DNA of 64,000 nucleotides from Allocoprobacillus halotolerans (lineage in GTDB: Bacteria > Bacillota_I > Bacilli_A > Erysipelotrichales > Coprobacillaceae): NCBI RefSeq assembly GCF_024399475.1, contig NZ_CP101620.1, positions 2,585,608 through 2,649,607 on the forward strand, in the 5' to 3' direction. The position numbers were made by a program, and so were the translations under genes. Of this stretch, positions 18,212 through 26,460 are shown one piece after another. The stretch's first letter is position 1, and each line of letters starts with the position of its first letter. Below the pieces are notes generated by a model. The model did not search any database. It was not told the origin of the DNA and worked only from the letters and a program-made list of their open reading frames with translations.

Positions 18212-19089
18212 TTCACAATTCCTTTCTTTAAAAAACTCAATTTCGTTTCAGAAATAATAATCGCTACAAAAATCAAGATAAAGCCTAGTAAAATTTTAAA
18301 TGTTAAAACTTCACCATAAAAAGCGATTGAAAAAGCGACACCAAAGACAGATTCTAATGATAAAATAAGTGATGCATTACATTCACTTGTATATTTTTGT
18401 CCAGTCGTTTGACAAAACATTGTTAATGCCGTTGCAAACACAACAAGATAAAGAATCTGTAGATAAATAGATGGTTGAATATTTGAAATAATACCAATGT
18501 TTTCTGTTGTTAAAGCTAAAATCAAAGCGACTATTGCTCCACCAATAAACTGTAATGAAGTAAAAGCACCCCCATCAATACCTTCTGAAAACTTTTTAAT
18601 CAATAAAATATGTCCAGCGTATAATAGTCCTCCACATAAGGTTAGAAAATCACCAATATTCATTGTTAAATTGCCATCTAAAGATACACAGCCAATTCCT
18701 AAAATACAAATAAAGGCAGCTATAAAATTATAAATATCAGGTCGTTTATGGTAAAACAACCAGACAAGAAAAGGAACGATTGCGCAATAAACAGCTGTTA
18801 AAAAAGCATTTTTACCAGGCGTTGTATAATTCAATCCCCATGTTTGGACATAATAAGCTCCAAACAAACAACTTCCAGTGATTAAACCACCTTTGATTTG
18901 TTGAAAATTTAATGTTTTTATCTTTTTGATAAATAGAAGTGATAATAAGATGGCAGCTAAAGAAAATCTTAAGAAAAGTAAAACTGCAGGTGTTAAAAAA
19001 TCAACAGCACTTTTCATAACAATAAAAGAACTTCCCCAGATTAAAGCTGCTAAAAGTAATAATAAACTTCCTTGAATATTTTTTCCCAT
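18208..19089 (-). CDS. DMT-superfamily (EamA) transporter
   Basis: 293 residues with about ten hydrophobic helices in two EamA repeats. The first begins LLLLLAALIWGSSFIVMKSAV, the second around residue 150 (IGDFLTLCGGLLYAGHILLIKK). ESVFGVAFSIAFYGE is the conserved end of the second repeat. Relatives export amino acids or metabolites, or are of unknown substrate. It is the first gene of an operon with the D,D-carboxypeptidase. AAGGAGAT precedes the ATG. Confidence 0.85.
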   Translation of the reverse strand: MGKNIQGSLLLLLAALIWGSSFIVMKSAVDFLTPAVLLFLRFSLAAILLSLLFIKKIKTLNFQQIKGGLITGSCLFGAYYVQTWGLNYTTPGKNAFLTAVYCAIVPFLVWLFYHKRPDIYNFIAAFICILGIGCVSLDGNLTMNIGDFLTLCGGLLYAGHILLIKKFSEGIDGGAFTSLQFIGGAIVALILALTTENIGIISNIQPSIYLQILYLVVFATALTMFCQTTGQKYTSECNASLILSLESVFGVAFSIAFYGEVLTFKILLGFILIFVAIIISETKLSFLKKGIVK

Positions 19090-19133
19090 TTCAATCTCCT
19101 TTCAAAAAGAAATGGTACAAATTGTACCATTCT

Positions 19134-21869
19134 TTATTTATCATTAATCACATCATGGCAGCGATGGCATAATTCGCCTTCCATTTGAGATTCTTCATAA
19201 TAATTCCAGCATCTTGGACATTGTACACCATTGAATTTTTCACTATGGATATATGCTGTTTCATATTCTTCAAGGTTTGTTGTATCATTGACAAGAACAA
19301 CCTTTGCAACAATAAATAATTGTTTTAAAACATCTTTTAATGCATCCATATCTTGATATGATTCTTTTAAACAAATTGTCACTTTAGCTTCCATATTTGA
19401 TTTGATGACTTTTTCATTTCTTAATTCTTCTAATGATTTTAAGACATCTTTTCTTAATAATAAGAAACGATCATAATATGCTTTGATTTCTGTTTCATTT
19501 TCAATTGGCAATAATTCAGGTTTTGCTTCTAAGAAAATAGATTCAGCTTTGTTATCATCACAATGGAAATGATCATGTAATTCTTCACTTGTAAAGACAA
19601 GAATTGGTGATAATAATTTCATCATTGTTTTGGCATAGTGATAAAGCACCGTCTGAACTTGTCTTCTTCTTAAGCTATCAGCTTTTTCAATATAAAGAAT
19701 ATCTTTTGTAAAGTCCATATAGAAAGCACTTAATGTATTTGTAAAGCAATTTAAAATCAATTGGTTAGCTTCTGAAAAATCATAACGATTCATCGCTTCT
19801 TCATAAGCTTTCATCAAACGATTTAACTCAACTAACATATATTGGTCTACACCTTCAAGTTTTGATACTTCTACAACATTACTTGCTTTAAAATCAGCAA
19901 GATTTCCTAATACGAAACGCATTGTATTTCTAATCTTACGATAGTTTTCAGCAATCTGTTTCATGATTTCATCAGAAATACGGACATCTGACTGATAAGC
20001 CACAGATGTTGCCCAAAGTCTTAAAATATCTGCCCCATATTGATTCACAAGTTTAATTGGATCAACTGTATTTCCTAAAGATTTAGACATCTTGTTTCCT
20101 TTACCATCTAAAACAAAACCATGTGATAAAACTGTTTTATATGGCGCTTTGTCATAAACAGCTGTTCCAATAATCAATGATGAGTTGAACCATCCACGAT
20201 ATTGGTCACTACCTTCAAAGTATAAATCAACAGGATAACGATAACCTCTTTCTCCCATACATCCTGTATGTGATGATCCTGAATCAAACCAAACATCCAT
20301 AATATCTTTTTCTTTCTTAAAGATACCATTTGGTGAATGTTCATTTGTATATCCTTCAGGTAATAAGAATGTTTCATCTTTTTCAAACCAGATATTTGAA
20401 CCATATTGTCTAAATAAATCAGAAATATGTTTAAAGACTTTTTCTTCCATAATTGGAGTTCCATCTTCACAATAGATAATAGGAATTGGGACACCCCAAC
20501 TTCTTTGACGTGAAATACACCAGTCACCACGATCTTTAATCATATTATAGATTCTAATATGACCCCATTCATTTAACCATTCGACTTGATCAATTTCATC
20601 TAATAATTTTTGTCTGATTTTATCAATTGAACAGAACCATTGATCAGTAGCTCTAAAGATAATTGGTTTCTTTGTACGCCAATCATGAGGATAGCTATGT
20701 GTAATAAATTCAAGTTTTAATAAAACACCTAATTCATCAAGTTTTAATGTCACTGTTTTATTCGCATCATCAACATATTGACCAGCTAACCAGTCTCCAC
20801 AATCTTCCATCATACATCCATGTTCATCTACATTACAATAAATATCTAAACCATATTTTTGTCCGACAATAAAGTCATCCATCCCAAATCCAGGTGCTGT
20901 ATGAACGCATCCTGTTCCGGCTTCAGCTGTAACGTGATCACCTAAAATAACTAATGATTCACGATCATATAATGGATGCTTACAAGTGATCATTTCTAAT
21001 TCTTGACCTTTAAATCTTTGTAAGATTTCTTTTTCTTGTAATTCAAATTTTTCCCATAAAGTATCAACTAATTCTTCTAAAACAATTAATTTTCCTTTTT
21101 CACTTTGTACCAAAGCATAAGTGTAATCAGCATTTAAACAGATTGCTAAGTTTGCTGGAATTGTCCAAGGTGTTGTTGTCCAAATGACAAAACTTGTATC
21201 TGTATCTAAGATACCTTTACCATCTTTAACTTGGAATTTTACAAAGATAGTTGGACTCTTGACATCATGATATTCTACTTCAGCTTCTGCTAAAGCTGAT
21301 TCACTTGATGGTGACCAATAAACAGGTTTTAACCCTTTATAAATTAAACCATCCATTGCCATTTTAGCAAATACATCAATTTGATTGGCTTCAAATTCAG
21401 GTAAAAGAGTTAAATAAGGATGATCATAATCAGCAAATGTTCCAACACGAATACATTGTTCTTTTTGTTTGGCAACTTGTTCTAAAGCATATTCATAACA
21501 TTTCTTTCTAAATTCTGCCGTACTTAATTCTTTACGATTGACACCTAATTTTTGAATAGCATTTTCAATTGGTAAACCATGTGTATCCCATCCAGGTACA
21601 TAAGGTGTATAGAATCCCTGTAAATTTTTGTAACGACAAATCACATCTTTAATAATTTTGTTTAACATATGTCCAACATGCATATTTCCATTAGCATATG
21701 GCGGACCATCATGGAAAACAAAATCATCATGTCCTTGATTTTGTGCAACAACTTTTTCATACATTTTGTTATCTTGCCATCTTTGAACATAACCTGGTTC
21801 CTTTTTAGGAAGATTTCCACGCATTTCAAAATCTGTTTTTGGCATTAATAATGTGTCTTTATAATTCAT
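19134..21869 (-). CDS. ileS: Isoleucyl-tRNA synthetase
   Basis: 911 residues from ATG 21869 (MNYKDTLLMPKTDFEMRGNL). The class I motifs are DGPPYANGNMHVGHMLNK (HIGH) and GNKMSKSLGN (KMSKS). The editing domain lies between them (TTTPWTIPANLA). The C-terminus carries the zinc finger CPRCWNYYE and CHRCHD. It charges tRNA-Ile in the cytoplasm. An AAGGAAGGAAT site lies just upstream, and the gene is preceded by a T-box leader, so it is induced by uncharged tRNA-Ile. A longer in-frame reading through the leader is not credible. Confidence 0.96.
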   Translation of the reverse strand: MNYKDTLLMPKTDFEMRGNLPKKEPGYVQRWQDNKMYEKVVAQNQGHDDFVFHDGPPYANGNMHVGHMLNKIIKDVICRYKNLQGFYTPYVPGWDTHGLPIENAIQKLGVNRKELSTAEFRKKCYEYALEQVAKQKEQCIRVGTFADYDHPYLTLLPEFEANQIDVFAKMAMDGLIYKGLKPVYWSPSSESALAEAEVEYHDVKSPTIFVKFQVKDGKGILDTDTSFVIWTTTPWTIPANLAICLNADYTYALVQSEKGKLIVLEELVDTLWEKFELQEKEILQRFKGQELEMITCKHPLYDRESLVILGDHVTAEAGTGCVHTAPGFGMDDFIVGQKYGLDIYCNVDEHGCMMEDCGDWLAGQYVDDANKTVTLKLDELGVLLKLEFITHSYPHDWRTKKPIIFRATDQWFCSIDKIRQKLLDEIDQVEWLNEWGHIRIYNMIKDRGDWCISRQRSWGVPIPIIYCEDGTPIMEEKVFKHISDLFRQYGSNIWFEKDETFLLPEGYTNEHSPNGIFKKEKDIMDVWFDSGSSHTGCMGERGYRYPVDLYFEGSDQYRGWFNSSLIIGTAVYDKAPYKTVLSHGFVLDGKGNKMSKSLGNTVDPIKLVNQYGADILRLWATSVAYQSDVRISDEIMKQIAENYRKIRNTMRFVLGNLADFKASNVVEVSKLEGVDQYMLVELNRLMKAYEEAMNRYDFSEANQLILNCFTNTLSAFYMDFTKDILYIEKADSLRRRQVQTVLYHYAKTMMKLLSPILVFTSEELHDHFHCDDNKAESIFLEAKPELLPIENETEIKAYYDRFLLLRKDVLKSLEELRNEKVIKSNMEAKVTICLKESYQDMDALKDVLKQLFIVAKVVLVNDTTNLEEYETAYIHSEKFNGVQCPRCWNYYEESQMEGELCHRCHDVINDK

Positions 21870-21891
21870 TTTATTCCTTCCTTTCTCAAAT

Positions 21892-22076
21892 AAAAAACGT
21901 CCTGTTAAAGGACGTGATGACATGATACCACCTTTATTCATATCACATGATATGCTCTCTATATCTTAACGCGATGAACGTCTTATCCTACTCATTTCAG
22001 ATAAGCTACTCTCAGGATGATTCATTATAAGTTCCACTTATTTGCTTTTCACCAACCGCAAACTCTCTACAAGCTT
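21892..22076 (-). ncRNA. T-box leader of ileS
   Basis: On the minus strand the leader has a long stem I region and a possible ATC (Ile) specifier in GAATCATCC. The T-box core variant AAAGGTGGTATCATGTC is followed by a terminator ACGTCCT-TTAAC-AGGACGT and TTTTT. The terminator is overcome when uncharged tRNA-Ile binds. The specifier position was judged by eye. Confidence 0.9.
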
Positions 22077-22079
22077 TCC

Positions 22080-22562
22080 TTATAAACTGTCCTTGTCATT
22101 GTATTTGTTTTCTTGTTCCTCTTTAATTAAACTGAAAATTTCTGATTTGTCAATAGTTTCTAACATTTCTTTACTCATTTTCACAACATTTGTTCTAAAA
22201 TCAATGGCTTCTTGCTTAAATGTATCCATATCTTTAGACAAACCACGAACATATTCCATAGATTCTTTTAAAATCATGTTAGCATTTCTTTTCGCTTTTT
22301 CTATCAATTCACTTGCCTCTTTTAAAGCAAGTCTTGCAATTTCTTCATTCGTTTTTTCATGAACTGATATTTGCTTTGTAAGTAAAGTGTTTTGTTCTTT
22401 TAAATCAGTCATTTCTTCTTTCATAGACTGAATCAATGCTTTTTGTTTATCAATTTCTTGTTTCAATTCTTGAATACGATCATCTACTTCAGCCTTGTTA
22501 TAACCTCGAAATTGTTTATCAAATTGTTCCAATCCTTCCACCTCACTTATAAAAATATCCAC
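22080..22562 (-). CDS. DivIVA-domain protein
   Basis: 160 residues, mostly coiled coil. The DivIVA start is recognisable as LEQFDKQFRGYNKAEVDDRIQELK, followed by long heptad regions up to about residue 115. DivIVA-type proteins bind curved membrane at poles and septa and recruit division or sporulation factors. The position after ylmH and before ileS is the conserved Firmicute order. Its start overlaps the ylmH end by 20 bases. The C-terminal 40 residues differ from classical DivIVA and are not assignable. Confidence 0.88.
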   Translation of the reverse strand: MDIFISEVEGLEQFDKQFRGYNKAEVDDRIQELKQEIDKQKALIQSMKEEMTDLKEQNTLLTKQISVHEKTNEEIARLALKEASELIEKAKRNANMILKESMEYVRGLSKDMDTFKQEAIDFRTNVVKMSKEMLETIDKSEIFSLIKEEQENKYNDKDSL

Positions 22563-23295
22563 TCACCACATAATTTCCTTGCCTTGTTTGTCGATTTTCA
22601 TCAACAATTTTGACACGACCATGATGTTTAAAAGATATCATATCACTATTATGACACAAATAACTGACTTCTTCAACAATTTTATAATTGACTTTCACAT
22701 GACCACTACGAATTGCATCACTAGCTAATTGACGTGAAACTTTAAACATAGCTGATACAATTTTATCCAAACGCATACTTGATAAAATAAATGAACGTGA
22801 TGTAAAATCATGTACAATTTCAATATCCTCATGACATTCAACCAAGCGTACTTTTGCTTTTTTAATTTGTTTTAACGTTTGAATGATATAGGGATATGTT
22901 TGTTGAGTACAGGCAAAAAAGCAACGCTCACCATCATCAATATCGCCAATACACTCTCTTTTAATACCTAAATTCATTAAAGCACCTAAAATATCTTTAT
23001 GTTTAATTCGACCAAATTGTTGATGGTATACAATTTCTACAACCTTTATTTCGAAATCCTCTTTATCAATCATATAAAAATCAGGACAGATAATCATTCG
23101 TTGACTTTCAGCATTCACAAAGCCACCAAAACTTTCTACTTTTAATTCTTTCCCTATCACACTTTTAACAATATCTTGTTCATGAGGATTATAGAAAGGT
23201 GTTAAAATCATACGCTGATGATGTAATGCCTGAAATTGATAATCTAAAATTTTCTTAACAAAAACTTCGTCGCCTTTAAAATGTTCTAACATCAT
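22543..23295 (-). CDS. ylmH: S4-domain RNA-binding protein YlmH
   Basis: 250 residues. The N-terminal two thirds are the YlmH-specific region (HFKGDEVFVKKILDYQ, LTPFYNPHEQDI). The C-terminus is an S4 RNA-binding domain (SSMRLDKIVSAMFKVSRQLASDAIRSGHVKVN). Family members act on stalled or dissociated 50S subunits in ribosome quality control and sit in the division cluster. No clear ribosome-binding site precedes ATG 23295; instead a hairpin with a T tract ends six bases upstream. The start itself is supported by alignment with the usual YlmH N-terminus. Confidence 0.88.
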   Translation of the reverse strand: MMLEHFKGDEVFVKKILDYQFQALHHQRMILTPFYNPHEQDIVKSVIGKELKVESFGGFVNAESQRMIICPDFYMIDKEDFEIKVVEIVYHQQFGRIKHKDILGALMNLGIKRECIGDIDDGERCFFACTQQTYPYIIQTLKQIKKAKVRLVECHEDIEIVHDFTSRSFILSSMRLDKIVSAMFKVSRQLASDAIRSGHVKVNYKIVEEVSYLCHNSDMISFKHHGRVKIVDENRQTRQGNYVVSGYFYK

Positions 23296-23335
23296 TCAAA
23301 AAGAAAGTATTAGCAAGTCAATACTTACTAATACT
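23296..23335 (-). terminator. Hairpin with T tract between sepF and ylmH
   Basis: AGTATTAG-C-AAGT pairs with ACTT-A-CTAATACT around loop CAAT (23306-23335). On the minus strand it is followed by TTTCTTTTTG, right before the ylmH ATG. It looks like a terminator or attenuator inside the cluster. Confidence 0.6.
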
Positions 23336-23338
23336 TGT

Positions 23339-23772
23339 TTATTCTTCGCCTTCAGATTCATCCATTGTAATATTGCCAGATACGCCAATATTTTTAGGAG
23401 TACATAAGAAAATTTTAGGTCCGATTTGTTGAATATCTCCTTCAATCGCAAAAATCACACCACTTAAGAAATCAATAACACGTTTAGATTGTTCTTTTTG
23501 TAAACGATGTAAATTGACAACTGCTGCTCTTTTTTGTTTTAAATAAGTTGCAATTTCCTGTGTTTCACTATATGCACGAGGTTCAAATAAAATCAAATGA
23601 CTATCTTTATTTGCACTCAATGCTTTCATTGCATCAGTTGTTTTTGTAGATTTTGCTTTTTCAAACAAACTTGTAGATTTTACATCTTCTTCAGCATCTA
23701 TTTCTTCATTTTCATAAACGTCTTCATCGTCTTCTTCAAAAACCATTTTTTTACTTTTTCACCGTATCCCAT
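23339..23772 (-). CDS. sepF: Cell division protein SepF, one-base deletion
   Basis: The reconstructed protein has 144 residues. ATG 23772 (MGYGEKVKK) follows a perfect AAGGAGG site. The frame breaks at seven T (plus 23746-23752), and one extra base continues MVFEEDDEDVYENEE. The SepF core is intact: LILFEPRAYSETQEIATYLKQKRAAVVNLHRL and VIDFLSGVIFAIEGDIQQIGPKIFLCTP. SepF anchors FtsZ filaments to the membrane through its N-terminal amphipathic helix, which only the corrected reading contains. It follows ylmC. Confidence 0.9.
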
Positions 23773-23865
23773 GAGGTAACCTCCTTACATCTATACATCA
23801 TTATACCATATAATGTGTATGAAAAAAAGAGAAAAATAAGCGAAATATCATGTTGTCAACAGCTT

Positions 23866-24108
23866 TTAATGACATTCGACATGAACAAGAATCACATCCT
23901 CGCCTATTGTAATGATATGTTGAATAGGAATAATGATAGCTGGTGGACCTTTAAAAAAGCAGATGAATTTAAAAGCAGAAAAACGTTCAACAATTAATGC
24001 CTGTATGCATTGACAGAGTGTATCAATTTCTAAATCAACAACATAACCAATTTTACATCCTGACGAGGCATCAATAACATCTTTACTTTGCAACGCTAAA
24101 AAACGCAT
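23866..24108 (-). CDS. YlmC/YmxH-family PRC-barrel protein
   Basis: 80 residues: FLALQSKDVIDASSGCKIGYVVDLEIDT is the PRC-barrel start of the YlmC/YmxH family, and PPAIIIPIQHIITIGEDVILV its end. Family members are found beside sporulation sigma genes in Bacillota and are of unknown biochemical role. The gene lies between sigG and sepF, in the standard order. GGGGGTGATAG precedes the ATG. Confidence 0.85.
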   Translation of the reverse strand: MRFLALQSKDVIDASSGCKIGYVVDLEIDTLCQCIQALIVERFSAFKFICFFKGPPAIIIPIQHIITIGEDVILVHVECH

Positions 24109-24134
24109 TCTATCACCCCCTACAATATATGCTT

Positions 24135-24917
24135 TTATCCGCTCATATATTTCTTTAATTGGGATAAAGCTTGTTTTTCAATACGTGAAACCTGTGCCTG
24201 TGAAATCATTAAATCCTTGGCTATTTCACGTTGTGTCAAGCCTTTAAAATAGTGTTCATGAATAATCTGCATTTCTTTTTGATCTAAATAGCGCATCGCT
24301 TTTTGTAAATCAATCGATTTTTGAATATCCATCATCTCACTACGGCGATCAGGTATTTGACTTTCTAAATCTATTGGACCGTTTCCATCATTTTGTACTT
24401 CTTGAGATAGAGATGTCACATTATGCGTTGACGACAAAGCTTCAACCAATGTGTATTCATCAATATCAAGAGATTTTGACAATTCTTTAAAAGTCGCTTC
24501 ACGATTATATTTTTTCATATACTCTTCATTCATCAACAAAGCCTTATATGCAATATCACGCAAAGAACGTGGAATACGCAAGGGAGAACTTTCTCTTAAA
24601 TAACGTTTTATTTCTCCTGATATCAAAGGAACAGCGTATGTTGAAAAACGCACATCTAAAGATGTATCAAAGTGATCAATAGCTTTCATTAAACCTATGA
24701 CTCCAACTTGAAATAAGTCATCTAAATTATTGACACGTTGTTGATATTTTTGTACAAGCGATAAAACGAGTTTTAAATTCGAAAGGACTAATCTTTCTTT
24801 TATCTTTAAATCATGATTTTGTTGATATAATTCCAATAATTCCATTGTTTGTTGATGAGATAATTTCTCATATTCTTCAATGTTATTTCCATTTAATTCT
24901 ACTTTATATTTTGACAT
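24135..24917 (-). CDS. sigG: Forespore sigma factor SigG
   Basis: 260 residues with sigma region 2 (LDDLFQVGVIGLMKAIDHFDTSLDVRFSTYAVPLISGEIKRYLR), region 3 and region 4 (LTQREIAKDLMISQAQVSRIEKQAL). The phrase RESSPLRIPRSLRDIAYKAL and the position behind sigE identify it as SigG rather than SigF. It directs late forespore transcription during sporulation. It has a short intergenic gap of about 43 bases after the corrected sigE stop. The N-terminus is shorter on the anti-sigma-binding motif than in Bacillus, as far as can be judged. Confidence 0.9.
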   Translation of the reverse strand: MSKYKVELNGNNIEEYEKLSHQQTMELLELYQQNHDLKIKERLVLSNLKLVLSLVQKYQQRVNNLDDLFQVGVIGLMKAIDHFDTSLDVRFSTYAVPLISGEIKRYLRESSPLRIPRSLRDIAYKALLMNEEYMKKYNREATFKELSKSLDIDEYTLVEALSSTHNVTSLSQEVQNDGNGPIDLESQIPDRRSEMMDIQKSIDLQKAMRYLDQKEMQIIHEHYFKGLTQREIAKDLMISQAQVSRIEKQALSQLKKYMSG

Positions 24918-24960
24918 GGATTCAACTCCTCATATCAGAGTTTCTCCATTTTATTTGACA

Positions 24961-25652
24961 TTATTCATCATCTTTCAATTTATTTCTTAATTTTCTAATA
25001 ATCTTTTTTCTAATCTGGAAATATAAGATTGTGATATACCTAATATTTCCGCAACATCTTTTTGTGTCAATTCATCATGACCAATCAAACCATATCGCAT
25101 CATTAAAATCTGTTGTTCTCTTGGATTTAAATAATGCAGGGCACGATAAAACTTTTCTTTTTGATCATTATGTTCAATTTCATCCTGAACAATATCTTTA
25201 TCCGTTCCAATAATATCTGACAACAACAACTCATTACCATCATAATCAACATTTAATGGTTCATCCAATGAGATTTCTTGTCTCAATTTATTGTTTTTTC
25301 TTAAAAACATTAAAATTTCATTTTCAATACAACGTGAAGCATAAGTTGCAAGTTTAATATTTTTATCCATATTAAAAGTATTGACAGCTTTCACAAGTCC
25401 AATCGTTCCAATACTAATCAAATCTTCAATACTGCCATTTTGCATAGAATCATATTTTTTCGCAACATATACAACCAATCTTAAATTATGTTCAATTAAT
25501 AAATCTTTAGCTTTTTCATCACCATTTTGTAATTGGATCAAGGCTTCTTTTTCCTCTTTCCCTTTTAAAGGCGCTTTTAAGACATCATGCCTACCAATAT
25601 AAAAAAGAGATTTCTTTTTCCATAACCATTCTTTAATTGTTAATAAAATCAT
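24961..25652 (-). CDS. sigE: Mother-cell sigma factor pro-SigE, one-base deletion at the 3' end
   Basis: The reconstructed protein has 230 residues. Region 2 reads [45 protein letters not shown], diagnostic of SigE, and region 4 ends [19 protein letters not shown]. The given frame stops early; one extra base at the four-T run (plus 24991-24994) restores the tail [13 protein letters not shown], matching other SigE C-termini. The pro-sequence before FYIG is only about 16 residues ([16 protein letters not shown]), shorter than in Bacillus subtilis. It overlaps spoIIGA by four bases (ATGA). Confidence 0.92.
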
Positions 25653-26367
25653 AATAATCCTCCCATTAACTGTTGATTTAAAATACAATCATATTGTGTT
25701 GAAGTGATAATACCTACATAAACATCATGTAATTGATAATGATGAATTGTTATATCTGGTAAAAGAATTAAATCAATTCTTTCTTGTTGACTGGCTGTTT
25801 CAATCCATATCTGATCAATCACTGGATAATCTTTCACTAATTTTTGATTCAAAAAATAACTGGATAACCATGATAAGTCACTTGATTGCCATTATCAATA
25901 AACCCATAACATGATTTATCTTCAAAACTCACTTTTACCATTGAATGGTGAATACGACGACGACAGAGCTCAATATAAAAATAACTTATCACAATAGTGA
26001 ATATGGCTATGAGTAGTAACGAGTGTAAATGGTACCCTTCTATCAATAAAACACCCTGAAAAATAATTGATGAAGGCAATAGCCATTGTATAAAAGAAAG
26101 AATTGAAAAATAAATAAAAAGAAAAACAGGATAATAAATATAAATCAGTCGTCTAAAATAAAAAAGCGTTAAAACAAAATCATATAAAAAAAGAAATCCA
26201 ATAAACAAATCAACAAATAAAAAAACAATCGAAATATTATATGTGAAAACATATAAAAATAATTTTCTCTTTGTCATTTGAATATTTAATAAAAACGATA
26301 GTATTTCAAAACTAAATAATAAAATAAATGCATTCATCACATATGTGATTTCAATATAGACTTTCAT
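25649..26367 (-). CDS. spoIIGA: Sigma-E processing peptidase SpoIIGA, one-base deletion
   Basis: The reconstructed protein has 239 residues. Five hydrophobic helices fill residues 1-130 ([20 protein letters not shown] onward). The C-terminal aspartic protease half begins with the motif [16 protein letters not shown], where the catalytic Asp is kept but the usual DTG/DSG reads DNG. The frame breaks in six A (plus 25851-25856). One extra base continues [12 protein letters not shown]. It cleaves pro-SigE at the sporulation septum membrane. GAGGGTGG precedes ATG 26367; it is first in the spoIIGA-sigE operon. Confidence 0.85.
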
Positions 26368-26417
26368 TATTTTTCCACCCTCTTTCATTATAGAGAAGTT
26401 AGAATAAAAATGATGTC

Positions 26418-26452
26418 AAAAAAAGATCGAAAGCGCATCACTTTCAATCTTT
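26418..26452 (-). terminator. Terminator of nifJ
   Basis: On the minus strand AAAGATTGAAAG and CTTTCGATCTTT pair with one mismatch around a seven-base loop and are followed by TTTT. Confidence 0.8.
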
Positions 26453-26460
26453 CATTTTCA

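Noticed and set aside
21870-21941. N-terminal extension of IleS (24 extra residues)
   Set aside because: It is translation through the T-box core and terminator; a strong ribosome-binding site supports ATG 21869.
22042-22362. Plus-strand open frame of 106 codons
   Set aside because: It is antisense to divIVA and runs into the T-box; hydrophobic by chance from coiled-coil codons.
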